Assembly: GCF_025822245.1 (NCBI RefSeq)
Contig: NZ_JACKTL010000043.1
Coordinates: 1 to 64,000 of the forward strand
Origin: Mycolicibacterium hodleri
GTDB lineage: Bacteria > Actinomycetota > Actinomycetes > Mycobacteriales > Mycobacteriaceae
Direction of reading: 5' to 3'
Length of the DNA stretch: 64,000 nucleotides
Every line of letters starts with the position of its first letter. Within the stretch, counting starts at the first letter, position 1. Made by a program: the position numbers and the translations under genes. Shown piece by piece: positions 13,377 to 21,676 of the stretch. The notes under the pieces are model-generated. The model was not told the DNA's origin, ran no database searches, and was given only the letters and a program-made list of their open reading frames with translations.

Positions 13377-15335
13377 TTACATCTTGATCGCCGGCATCAG
13401 TCTGATCATCGTCCAGAGCCGGTCACGGCGGGCGGCGAGCGACGACAGCGCCAGTGCGCCTGCCCAGATGCCGACCAGAACCATGACAGCCTGCCACAGT
13501 CGAAAGTCGATGCCGCCGAGAACGAGCTGTCGTAATCCGTTGACGCCGTACGTCATCGGATCGTAGACATGGATCAGCTGGAACGGTTTGGAGGTGGTCT
13601 CTACCGGATACATGCCGCCGGCGCTGACCAGCTGAAGCATCAGCAGCGCCATCAGCAGTACCCGCCCCACCGTGGGGCCCACGAGAGCGTTGATCGCTTG
13701 TGTCGCAGCGACGAACGCGCACGAGATCAGGACCATGAAGGCGAGCATCGCGACGGGGTGTTCGGCATGCATACCTAGCGCGAACCGAACGACGCAATAC
13801 AAGATGATCGCCTGTGCGGTCCCGATCAGCACCGCGGGCAGATAGCTCGCGAGGGCGACGCGGATCGCGAGAACTTCGGCTGCGATGGCGCGATTCTGCA
13901 GCGGCCGCAACACCATCCACAGCATCAGCGCGCCGAAGAACAGCGCCAGGGTGATGAAGAACGGCGCCATGCCCGTACCGAAGTTGGGGGCGGGGTTTTC
14001 GTGTGAGGTGTCCAGGTGCACGGGTCCGCCGATGGTGTTGGCAATCGAGACCTTCTGCTCGGGTGTCCAATTGGGTACCTGTTTGGCGCCGTCGGCGAGT
14101 TTGGTCGCGAGTTCTTCTGACCCGGTGTGCAGCTGTGCCGTGCCCGATGTCAGCGCCGCGGCACCGCCGTCGAGTTTGGCGATCCCGCCTGCCAATTCGT
14201 TGCTACCGGAGGCGAGTTGCTGGGCCCCGCTGCGCAGTTGGGTCAGCTTGTTGGTGAGGTCTCGACCCTTTTGGCCGATATCGTCCAACGACGCGTACAG
14301 CGGACTGCCCGGAGTGCGCAGCGTCGAGGTCATCGATATGGCGGCGTTCTCAGCGTCGGTGAGCTGCTGGCGGACCTGGGGTGTGTACTGGTGGTCGCGC
14401 AGCTGGCCCTCGATCCCGCTCAACGTGTTCACGGCGGCGCCGGCGACGGGATCCGTGCTGGCGGAGAGCTGTTGGATCACCGAGGCGAGTGACGTGGCCG
14501 CGGCGTCCTGGGCGGCGGCGATGCCGCCCAGTTGATCGTTGGCTTGCCGTATTGCAACAGCACCCTGCTCCAACTGTTCGGTACTGCCGCCGACTCGTGA
14601 GAGTGCCGTAGCGGCGGTCAGCAGCGGCTCGGTGGCCGTGTTGACACCATCGGCGAGCTGGGCGGCGCCCGAGGCGAGCTGAGCCGAACCGGACCGCGCG
14701 CTGTGCAGTCCGGTTTTCAGTTGGTTGGCGCCCTCGTCGACCTTGGCGGCGCCGTCAGCGAGCTGCTGCGCTCCGTCGGCGGCTTGTTTGATCCCCGCTC
14801 CGGACGAGACGACCACGGACAGCACCTGATTGACGGCCTGTCCGGAGATGCGAGTGGAGACGGCGTTGAGCACCTGGTCGATCGCGGAGCGGCCGATGTT
14901 GGTCGAGATGTAGTTGTTGGCATCGTTGTACACCGCAATGAGGTTGGCCTGCTTGGGTTGTCCGGTAACCGGGGACGCGATGGCCTCGCTGAAGTCGGGC
15001 GGCAGTTCGAGCATGAAGTAGTACTTGCCGTGTTGCACCCCGTCGCGCGCCTCCTCGGGGTCCACGATGTGCCAGTCGAGGCTGTGGTCGGCAGTCATGC
15101 TCTTGGCGATCTCCTCGCCAGCGTTGATGTGCTGTCCGGAGACCACCGCGCCACGGTCGGAGTTGACCAGTGCAACGGGCATCTTGTCCACGTGACCGAA
15201 GGGGTCCCAGTACGCCCAGAGATACAGCGCGCCGTATATCAGCGGCAACAACGCCAGCACGACGACCGTAGCGCGGGTCATCCGGCTACGACCGAAGCGC
15301 TTGAGTTCCGAGCCGAAGGTGAGTCCAGCCAGCAT
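13377..15335 (-). CDS. YhgE/Pip family ABC-2-type membrane protein
   Basis: The 652-residue protein has an N-terminal membrane helix (VVVLALLPLIYGALYLWAYW) and a large extracytoplasmic region. That region includes heptad-like blocks (ADGAQQLADGAAKVDEGANQ, ASGAAQLADGVNTA) typical of YhgE/Pip proteins. About five C-terminal helices follow (for example ITLALFFGALMLWMVL and AVMVLVGIWAGALALSSLAA). Relatives act as exporters or phage receptors, and some act in lipid or type VII-associated export. It starts just 2 bases after the ABC-like gene ends, so the pair is likely a transporter unit, with a TetR gene downstream. Confidence 0.9.
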   Translation of the reverse strand: MLAGLTFGSELKRFGRSRMTRATVVVLALLPLIYGALYLWAYWDPFGHVDKMPVALVNSDRGAVVSGQHINAGEEIAKSMTADHSLDWHIVDPEEARDGVQHGKYYFMLELPPDFSEAIASPVTGQPKQANLIAVYNDANNYISTNIGRSAIDQVLNAVSTRISGQAVNQVLSVVVSSGAGIKQAADGAQQLADGAAKVDEGANQLKTGLHSARSGSAQLASGAAQLADGVNTATEPLLTAATALSRVGGSTEQLEQGAVAIRQANDQLGGIAAAQDAAATSLASVIQQLSASTDPVAGAAVNTLSGIEGQLRDHQYTPQVRQQLTDAENAAISMTSTLRTPGSPLYASLDDIGQKGRDLTNKLTQLRSGAQQLASGSNELAGGIAKLDGGAAALTSGTAQLHTGSEELATKLADGAKQVPNWTPEQKVSIANTIGGPVHLDTSHENPAPNFGTGMAPFFITLALFFGALMLWMVLRPLQNRAIAAEVLAIRVALASYLPAVLIGTAQAIILYCVVRFALGMHAEHPVAMLAFMVLISCAFVAATQAINALVGPTVGRVLLMALLMLQLVSAGGMYPVETTSKPFQLIHVYDPMTYGVNGLRQLVLGGIDFRLWQAVMVLVGIWAGALALSSLAARRDRLWTMIRLMPAIKM

Positions 15336-15337
15336 GG

Positions 15338-16036
15338 TCAGTTCCCCTCATTGAGGATGCGGTTGTCGTGCAGGTCGTGATCGGGAGCATCGCTGCCGAG
15401 TGGATTGGTCACTCCGACGATCACTGTGCGATGTTCGGCGATGGCGCCGAGGCGTTGCACCGCGAGTGCTCGCCTCGAGTTGTCACGCACCTGTTCCAGG
15501 TCGCCGACCACCAGAATCGGACGGTTTAACAACAGCGCCAACGTGATACGCATCAGAAACAGTTCAAGATCGGACAACTCGACGACGTAGGTACGTCCGG
15601 CAGGCACGGGTACGTCGCCGAATACCTCGTCGAGTTCGGCGGGATGCCCCAGCCTGGGCACCCGTGTGTACCAGGGCGCCAGCCATCGGCGTTGTTCGGT
15701 CAACACGGTGTCGACCGTCACCGGTCCTTCCAGTTCGTCGATGTCCGGGAAGGCTGCGATTGCGCAATGCCGTCGGATCGCACGCGGTGTGGTGTCGCCG
15801 CAGACGGCGACGGTGCCGTGGCTGGCCTTCAAGCGGCCGGCGAGCGTCAGCAGCAAGGCTGACTGGCTCGGCCCGCCCGGCATCTGTACGGCGTGGAATC
15901 CCGGGGCGAGGCTGAGGTCAACGCCCGAGAACAGCGGGCCGTGCTCTCCGTCCACACCCAGTCCGGCGGTGATCACCACCGGCGCGAGATCAGGCATGGC
16001 CTCCTGGTCGGTACCCGATTCATCACTCGGTTGCAT
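15338..16036 (-). CDS. degenerate ABC transporter ATPase-like protein
   Basis: The protein of about 232 residues has the ABC nucleotide-binding fold but lacks key residues. The P-loop position reads MPGGPSQSALLLTLAGRLKA and has no GK[ST]. The signature position reads VVELSDLELFLMRITLALLL rather than LSGGQ, and the Walker B position reads PILVVGDLEQV. The ATG at 16036 has a strong GAGGAGGG site. It lies directly upstream of YhgE/Pip. It is probably a structural or regulatory partner rather than a working ATPase, unless it hydrolyses ATP in an unusual way. Confidence 0.75.
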   Translation of the reverse strand: MQPSDESGTDQEAMPDLAPVVITAGLGVDGEHGPLFSGVDLSLAPGFHAVQMPGGPSQSALLLTLAGRLKASHGTVAVCGDTTPRAIRRHCAIAAFPDIDELEGPVTVDTVLTEQRRWLAPWYTRVPRLGHPAELDEVFGDVPVPAGRTYVVELSDLELFLMRITLALLLNRPILVVGDLEQVRDNSRRALAVQRLGAIAEHRTVIVGVTNPLGSDAPDHDLHDNRILNEGN

Positions 16037-16093
16037 ATCATCGGTCCCTCCTCGGATGTATGCGGAGCGCGCTTGCGCCTCAGTTTCGCATCT

Positions 16094-16123
16094 ATGACTA
16101 GACTCAATAATGAGCGTAGTCAT
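16094..16123. promoter_or_regulatory. palindromic operator candidate for the TetR-controlled exporter operon
   Basis: A 30-base imperfect palindrome reads ATGACTA ... CTCA-ATAA-TGAG ... TAGTCAT, with 22 of 30 positions symmetric. It lies 57 bases upstream of the ABC-like gene start. The size and symmetry fit a TetR dimer-pair site, and the TetR gene closes the operon. Confidence 0.55.
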
Positions 16124-16239
16124 AATTGCGTCGAATGGAGAGCGCCGGTGGATGCCGGGTCGCGACAATCGAGTCCATGAAGATGCGGGCTCGTCGCCCC
16201 CACGGCGCCCGCGGCTCCAGGGGACTGACGACGGAATAG

Positions 16240-17331
16240 CTAGTTGAGAGCCACTGTGCCCAGTGCAGGGTGCAACTCGACCTCGTGGGCCTTGATCGCG
16301 AAGAAGACGTGCTGGCCGGGGGCGAGGTCGAGGTCGGAGGCCGCTGCGACCGTGATGTCCGCGGCGAGGCCGGTAGTGCCGTCGGCCTGGTCGGTGGCTC
16401 GAATCCTGACAGTGGTGCCGTGGAGGTCCATTTCGGAAACGGTCACCGGAATCACGTTGCGTGGGCTGCCGTGCGGTGCGGTGCGGTGAACCGCCACCGC
16501 CGTCGGTCGGAACAGGGCGACGGCGGCGGTACCCGGGGGTGGATCACCAACTCCGGAGATGCTTTCTGCCGAAACCGTTTGCAGGATTCCGGGTTCGCTG
16601 ATCACACCCGTGATGAGGTTGACTCCCGCGATACGGGCGGCGAAGTCGCTGCGCGGCGACGACAGAACCTGGCGGACCGGGCCGCTTTCCACGATGCGTC
16701 CGCCGTCGACGACGAGTACCTCGTCGGCGATGGCGAGGGCATCGAGTAGGTCGTGGGTGACGATGACGGCAGTGCGGTTTTCGTCGCGCAGGATGTCGCG
16801 CAGCAGCCGCCGGAGCGCGGGTGCGGCGGTGACGTCGAGTGCGGCCATCGGTTCGTCGAGGAGTAGCACGTGTGGTTCCGCGGCGAGTGCGCGGGCGACG
16901 GCCACCCGTTGGGCTTGCCCCCCGGAGAGCTGTGCGGGACGCCGGTCGGCGAGGGCGTCCGCGTCGACGGCTTCGAGCCAGCGCCGCGCAGTCGCGCGCG
17001 AATCGGAGCGACTGTGCCCCTTGCATCGTGGCGCGAAGGCGACGTTGGCGGCAACCGTCATGTGCGGGAACAACAGTGCCTGCTGGGACAGCATCGCGAC
17101 ACCGCGATCGTGCGCGGGCACGAAGATGCCGGTGTTGGTGTCGGTGAGGACCCGCTCGCCCAGCGTGATCCTGCCGTCGTCGGGTCGGAGCAGGCCGGCG
17201 ATCAGCAGTAGCAGCGTGGACTTCCCGGCACCGTTGGGCCCCAGGACGGCGAGTACCTTGCCATGCTCGAGAGTGAGATCGAACTCCACGCCGCGCTGTT
17301 CGACTGTGGCCTGCACGCGGACGCTGCTCAC
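16240..17331 (-). CDS. modC: molybdate ABC transporter ATP-binding protein ModC
   Basis: The 363-residue ATPase energises molybdate import. It has Walker A (LGPNGAGKSTLL), signature (LSGGQAQRVAVARALA), Walker B (VLLLDEPMAALD) and switch His (VIVTHDLLDAL). A C-terminal TOBE-like domain (about residues 290-363) binds oxyanions. The gene overlaps modB by four bases at 17328-17331, and the order modA-modB-modC is conserved. It is the last gene of the molybdate operon. Confidence 0.95.
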   Translation of the reverse strand: MSSVRVQATVEQRGVEFDLTLEHGKVLAVLGPNGAGKSTLLLLIAGLLRPDDGRITLGERVLTDTNTGIFVPAHDRGVAMLSQQALLFPHMTVAANVAFAPRCKGHSRSDSRATARRWLEAVDADALADRRPAQLSGGQAQRVAVARALAAEPHVLLLDEPMAALDVTAAPALRRLLRDILRDENRTAVIVTHDLLDALAIADEVLVVDGGRIVESGPVRQVLSSPRSDFAARIAGVNLITGVISEPGILQTVSAESISGVGDPPPGTAAVALFRPTAVAVHRTAPHGSPRNVIPVTVSEMDLHGTTVRIRATDQADGTTGLAADITVAAASDLDLAPGQHVFFAIKAHEVELHPALGTVALN

Positions 17332-18140
17332 AGCGCTCCCGAGAGGCGCCGACTCGCCGAGGCGACGACGATGAGCGCGGCGACGACGATCAGCAGCAGT
17401 GACAGGGCCACTGCGGCGTCGGGATCGGTTTCGCGCTGCAGATAGATCTCCAGAGGCAACGTCCGGGTGACACCCTGCAGTGAGCCCGCGAAGGTCAGAG
17501 TCGCGCCGAATTCACCGAGCGCCCGTGCGAATGCGAGGACGGCTCCGGACACGAGGCCTGGAACCACCAGTGGCAGAGTCACTCTGCGCAGCACCGTGGT
17601 CGGTCGCGCACCGAGCGTGACGGCGATGCTCTCGTACTTGTCACCCGCGCTGCGCAAAGCGCCCTCGAGGCTGACGACGAGGAAGGGCAGCGACACGAAG
17701 GACTGCGCGAGCACGACCGCGGCGGTGGAGAACGCGATCCGAATGCCGAGTACCTCGAGCTGCTGACCCAGCAGACCTTGCCTGCCGAAGGTGTACAGCA
17801 GTGCGATCCCACCCACGACTGGAGGCAGGACCAGCGGTAGCAGTACCAGCGCACGCAGGATCGACTGGCCGGGAAAACGGGCGCGGGCGAGCACCAACGC
17901 CATTGGCACCCCGAGCGCGACGCACACCACGGTGCTTGCGGCCGCGGTCTTCAGACTCAGGACGAGCGCCGCCCGGGAGGACTCGGAGGTGATGAGCGGA
18001 AAGAAGTGTGCCCAGTCGATTTTGAGCAGGATGGCCACCAACGGGACGATGACGAACAATGCCCCGATGGTGGCAGGCAGGTAGATCCAGATCGGCAGAC
18101 CGACCTGGATCAGCCCGCCGGGCCGCCGCCTGGCCGTCAC
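17328..18140 (-). CDS. modB: molybdate ABC transporter permease ModB
   Basis: The 270-residue integral membrane protein has about six helices, and its cytoplasmic EAA loop is visible as LGARPTTVLRRVTLPLVVPG. Other typical segments are IYLPATIGALFVIVPLVAIL and FARALGEFGATLTFAGSLQG (the ALGEFGAT stretch is a ModB/CysT-type hallmark). It forms the membrane channel for molybdate with ModC. The start overlaps modA by four bases. Confidence 0.95.
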   Translation of the reverse strand: MTARRRPGGLIQVGLPIWIYLPATIGALFVIVPLVAILLKIDWAHFFPLITSESSRAALVLSLKTAAASTVVCVALGVPMALVLARARFPGQSILRALVLLPLVLPPVVGGIALLYTFGRQGLLGQQLEVLGIRIAFSTAAVVLAQSFVSLPFLVVSLEGALRSAGDKYESIAVTLGARPTTVLRRVTLPLVVPGLVSGAVLAFARALGEFGATLTFAGSLQGVTRTLPLEIYLQRETDPDAAVALSLLLIVVAALIVVASASRRLSGAL

Positions 18141-18943
18141 GGCGCAGCGAAACCTGCTGCGCTCAATACCTTTTGACCCTCGGGGCCGCTGACCATGTCG
18201 ATGAACTTCTGCGCGGTGGCGGTGTTCTTCGAGTCCTTCAGCAACGCGATCGGGTAGGTGTTCACCGCGCCGCTCGACTCCGGGAACGGCACCGAGGTGA
18301 CCTTGTCCCCGGCGCCGGCGGCGTCGGTGACGTACACCAGACCCGCGTCGGCCTGGCCGGAGGTGATCTTCCCGAGCACGTCGGTGACGGCCGATTCCTC
18401 ACTCACCGGAGCCAGGGTTACCCCGGTCGCCTGCTCGACCTTCTCGGTCGCGGAACCGCACGGAACCTGCGGCGCACACACCACCACCTGAGTTCCCGGC
18501 TTGGCCAGGTCGGCAAAGGCCTTGATGCCCTTGGGGTTTCCCGGAGGCGTGACGATGGTCAGCGTGTTGGTGGCGAAGTCGACCGGCTTGCCCGAGACGA
18601 TGCCCGCATCCGTCGCCTTGGTCATGTTCTTCTCGTCGGCGGAGGCGAACACGTCCGCGGGCGCTCCCTGGGTCAACTGGGTCACCAGATCCGAGGAACC
18701 CGCGAAGCTGAACGCGACGTGCGTGCCGGTGTAATTCTTCTCGAATTGTTTCCCGAGTTCGGTGAACGTCGATTTCAACGACGCCGCCGCGAACACCGTG
18801 ATGTCACCGGTGATGCTGGTGGACATGGACGGCGCATCTCCGGTCGTCGTTGCCCCGGTGCCAGTCTGCTGCGACGACGAGCACCCGGCGACCAGAGCCG
18901 CGGCACTCAGTGCAGCCACGGCGACGCCCAGAATTGATTTCAC
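18137..18943 (-). CDS. modA: molybdate-binding lipoprotein ModA
   Basis: The substrate-binding protein of about 268 residues starts at GTG 18943 after GGAGGAACTTC. Its signal peptide (KSILGVAVAALSAAALVAGC) ends in a lipobox Cys that anchors it to the membrane. The type II periplasmic-binding fold shows FAAASLKSTFTELGKQFEKN, FAFAGSSDLVTQLTQGAPAD and SGQADAGLVYVTDA. It captures molybdate or tungstate outside the membrane for ModBC. Its start overlaps the upstream HTH-TOBE gene. Confidence 0.95.
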   Translation of the reverse strand: MKSILGVAVAALSAAALVAGCSSSQQTGTGATTTGDAPSMSTSITGDITVFAAASLKSTFTELGKQFEKNYTGTHVAFSFAGSSDLVTQLTQGAPADVFASADEKNMTKATDAGIVSGKPVDFATNTLTIVTPPGNPKGIKAFADLAKPGTQVVVCAPQVPCGSATEKVEQATGVTLAPVSEESAVTDVLGKITSGQADAGLVYVTDAAGAGDKVTSVPFPESSGAVNTYPIALLKDSKNTATAQKFIDMVSGPEGQKVLSAAGFAAP

Positions 18944-19344
18944 GAAGTTCCTCCAGGGGTTTCGACGATTACGGTTGTTGCCTTCACGACGGCCACGGCG
19001 ACGACACCCGGCTCGAGACCGAGTTCGTTGGCCGACGAACTGCTCATCAGCGAGACGACGGTGAACGGTCCGCACTGCATCTGCACCTCGGCCATCACGT
19101 GATCGACCGTGACCTTGGTGACCAGGCCGACGAACCGATTGCGCGCGGAACTCGAGACGCCGAGGGGATCCGGTGGGGGCGTCGCGTGATCGCGGGCGAA
19201 GTCGGCTAGTACGTCTCCGGCGATCACCATGCGACCAGCGTCGTCCTTGTAGGCGGTGAGGCTGCCGCCGTCGATCCAGCGGCGCACCGTGTCGTCACTG
19301 ACGCCCAGCAGTACAGCCGCATCCCTAATCCGAATCGCCGGCAC
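18940..19344 (-). CDS. helix-turn-helix/TOBE molybdate-responsive regulator
   Basis: The 134-residue protein joins an N-terminal excisionase/MerR-type helix-turn-helix (RIRDAAVLLGVSDDTVRRWI) to a C-terminal TOBE (Mop-like) domain (residues about 68-130: SARNRFVGLVTKVTVDHVMA). The TOBE domain should bind molybdate, so this is probably the operon's molybdenum sensor, standing in for ModE. It is the first gene of the modABC operon and overlaps modA by four bases. It is divergent from mop at 19516, so the shared gap likely holds its operator. Confidence 0.88.
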   Translation of the reverse strand: MPAIRIRDAAVLLGVSDDTVRRWIDGGSLTAYKDDAGRMVIAGDVLADFARDHATPPPDPLGVSSSARNRFVGLVTKVTVDHVMAEVQMQCGPFTVVSLMSSSSANELGLEPGVVAVAVVKATTVIVETPGGTS

Positions 19345-19457
19345 GGCCCATCACCTGTATCCCATCTAACTCCGCGTATGCGGCAAAACTAGCCCAAAAA
19401 GTGACTTCTTGCGCGGGTTTTGAACAGTCCTTTCCGCAGAAACGGCGATGCGATGAA

Positions 19458-19475
19458 TACGCCGGTTACAGCGTA
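19458..19475. promoter_or_regulatory. inverted repeat in the mod/mop intergenic region
   Basis: TACGC and GCGTA are separated by eight bases (19458-19462 and 19471-19475), 41 bases before the mop start codon and within the gap shared by the two divergent molybdenum transcripts. It is a candidate binding site for the HTH-TOBE regulator. The short arms make this tentative. Confidence 0.35.
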
Positions 19476-19515
19476 GTGTCTGAAAGTCGTTCTTGCACAA
19501 CAGAAAGGAACCTCA

Positions 19516-19728
19516 ATGCGTTTGTCCACACGGAATCAGCTGCCAGGCGTCGTCACCGAAGTCAACGTCGGCGGCGTCATGGCCACGGTCAAGGTGCGCC
19601 TAGACGGAGGCGACCAGATCATCACGGCGTCCATTACCAAGGAGGCGGTGGAGGATCTGGGTCTGACCGTAGGTACCGCAACGACGGTGCTGGTGAAGTC
19701 GACCGAGGTAACGCTCGGCGTCGATTAG
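19516..19728 (+). CDS. mop: molybdopterin/molybdate-binding protein Mop
   Basis: The 70-residue single TOBE-domain protein (MRLSTRNQLPGVVTEVNVGG, TASITKEAVEDLGLTVGTAT) belongs to the molbindin family, which assembles into hexamers that store molybdate in the cytoplasm. The ATG at 19516 follows AGAAAGGAACCTCA. It is divergent from the molybdate uptake operon and is followed by a strong hairpin terminator. Confidence 0.93.
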   Translation: MRLSTRNQLPGVVTEVNVGGVMATVKVRLDGGDQIITASITKEAVEDLGLTVGTATTVLVKSTEVTLGVD

Positions 19729-19731
19729 CGT

Positions 19732-19760
19732 CCGCCCAGAGCTTCGGTCTGGGCGGGTTT
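19732..19760 (+). terminator. intrinsic-type terminator after mop
   Basis: A perfect 9-bp stem (CCGCCCAGA / TCTGGGCGG) closes a 7-base loop and is followed by GTTT. It starts 4 bases after the mop stop codon. The weak T-tract is usual for actinobacterial terminators. Confidence 0.7.
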
Positions 19761-19871
19761 CCGCGTTTCCACCGACAGAATCGGTTGGCGTACTTCACCA
19801 TTGACGCCGCCGGCATCACACCCGCCGTTCGTGCGCCTCTTTGCGCGACTGGAAGCGACGGCGTGGACTCC

Positions 19872-21503
19872 TTACTGCCTGCCGTCGTGCCCGCCGCGGC
19901 CCTCTTGACTAGGTGCGAGACGTAGCTGAAGCCATGTGGTGAGGATGTCATCGGGGTGTTCGAGAGGCACGCGAAAACCATCTGCAGCCCGTCGTAGGCG
20001 GTAGCGCAACGTGTTGGGGTGAATGTTCAGTTGTCGGGCGGTCTCGGCGACGTCGCCTAGTGCGCCGAAGTAGGTACAGAGGGTCGACTGGTACTCGGTG
20101 CCTCGTGCTTGGTCATGGTCGAGCAGGGCTCGGACTCCGGAGTGCAGCGGTGTCTCGTTGCGGGCGAACTCGCGGGCGAGGGTGGTCAGCAGTATTTGGG
20201 AGTAGATGTCGGTGGCGGTGGCAACGGACGGCGCAGAGTCGTTGGATCCGATGACGGCGAGCACCTGGTCGACCTCACGGCGCAGCTGGTGTACGGCGGA
20301 AGGCCCTCGTCCCGCGGAGCTGATGGCGGCGTGAGCTGGGTGGCCGAGGCGGGCCTTGACCGCCTTCGACGCACCGGTGGCCACCCGGCGGGGCATCTCC
20401 TCGTCGCGTACGGAGGGGAACAGCACGTAGACGGTGCCGCCGATGGCGACGCAGGAGACGTTCGTCCGAAAGACGCCGCAGTACTGCTCTACCGCGGTGC
20501 TCAGCTGGGGGATCAGGGGCGGGGATTCAAGTCCGGCGGGGAACGTGAACCCCACCACGACTGAGGGCACGCCGGTGGCCATGCCGAATCGAGTTGCCGT
20601 GGTGGCGAGTGAACCGTGCCCCTCGAGCAGCGACCTCAGCCATTCCGCCCGCAACTGCCGTTCGACGTCGACCGCGTTTTGGGCTTGGAGGATGTGAATG
20701 GCCGCAAGCCGGCAAGCGTCCTGCAGCGCGGTCTCACCCTCGGGTCCGACGGGCTGGTCCGCCTCGATGACCCAGATGGACCCGACTGGTTGACGGCCGG
20801 CCCGGACCGCAACCGCGCACCGGGGCAACTCTCCGTCGGTTGGGTCGTAGGGGAAATGGACTACCCCCTCGGCGAGTAGTAGGTCGCGGTACTGCCTGAT
20901 GTGCTTGTCCATCTCGGGGACGCGGCGGGCCAGGATTCCGATGCGGCGCATCCTGTCGACCTTGTGCTGTTCCAGGTTTGAGTAGGCCAGCACGTTGCGA
21001 TCGAGGTCCTCGATCGCGACCGCTCCCTTCAGTGCGGTGGCGATCGCGTTGGCGAGTACGAACAGGTCGCCACCGCCGGTGTCGTTGGGATGGTCATTTC
21101 GCGAGTGGCTGCTGGTCACGGACACGATCAGCCTGTCCAGGTGGCGCCAGGGGACCGCCTCGTCGACGACCAAGAGTGCGATGCCCGCCGTCTTTGCTGC
21201 GTCGGCGACGTCGTGAAGCGGTTGCCCCCTGGCCTTGACGACGAGGGCCGAGTATCCGCGTTTGGCGGCGGCCGGCATCAACGTGCCGACCTGTGGGGAA
21301 TCGGGTGCGAGGCCCACCATGAGCAGCACACCGCCGGGGCTGTCGGGTAATTCGTCCATGGGGTCGAAGATCACCGGCCCACTGGCAATGTTCCCGAGTC
21401 CGGCGGCGTTGGGCACGGCGCGAATTACGACGGTTCCCAACGTCGCAACCAAGTCCGCGACGGTGAGTGCCGACGGTCCGCGGCGCCTGTGAACCTCATC
21501 CAT
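19872..21503 (-). CDS. PucR family transcriptional regulator
   Basis: The 543-residue regulator has an N-terminal PucR-type ligand domain (LVATLGTVVIRAVPNAAGLG, GGVLLMVGLAPDSPQVGTL), a central GGDEF-like/CdaR region and a C-terminal PucR helix-turn-helix (GDVAETARQLNIHPNTLRYR, LRRAADGFRVPLEHPDDILT). PucR proteins typically control catabolism of purines, amino acids or other nitrogen compounds in response to a pathway metabolite. The gene is divergent from the LysA-like decarboxylase/ABC transporter operon and probably regulates it. Confidence 0.92.
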   Translation of the reverse strand: MDEVHRRRGPSALTVADLVATLGTVVIRAVPNAAGLGNIASGPVIFDPMDELPDSPGGVLLMVGLAPDSPQVGTLMPAAAKRGYSALVVKARGQPLHDVADAAKTAGIALLVVDEAVPWRHLDRLIVSVTSSHSRNDHPNDTGGGDLFVLANAIATALKGAVAIEDLDRNVLAYSNLEQHKVDRMRRIGILARRVPEMDKHIRQYRDLLLAEGVVHFPYDPTDGELPRCAVAVRAGRQPVGSIWVIEADQPVGPEGETALQDACRLAAIHILQAQNAVDVERQLRAEWLRSLLEGHGSLATTATRFGMATGVPSVVVGFTFPAGLESPPLIPQLSTAVEQYCGVFRTNVSCVAIGGTVYVLFPSVRDEEMPRRVATGASKAVKARLGHPAHAAISSAGRGPSAVHQLRREVDQVLAVIGSNDSAPSVATATDIYSQILLTTLAREFARNETPLHSGVRALLDHDQARGTEYQSTLCTYFGALGDVAETARQLNIHPNTLRYRLRRAADGFRVPLEHPDDILTTWLQLRLAPSQEGRGGHDGRQ

Positions 21504-21545
21504 TTGGCCAGGTTAATCGAGCCGGACTTGGCCAAACGCACAACT

Positions 21546-21557
21546 GTCTCTTGAGAC
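21546..21557. promoter_or_regulatory. palindrome in the pucR-lysA-like intergenic region
   Basis: GTCTC-TT-GAGAC is a perfect 12-base palindrome 43 bases upstream of the PucR gene start and about 120 bases before the decarboxylase start. It is a candidate PucR operator. Confidence 0.4.
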
Positions 21558-21676
21558 TGGGGCGCACAGACTGCTCACAGCAGGTGGAGACCACCCCATC
21601 ACCTGCAGACGCCGGCAGATGCCGTTCGAGTGTGAGCCGGCATCGAGCGTCGACACCCGAGACACAGAAGGACATC

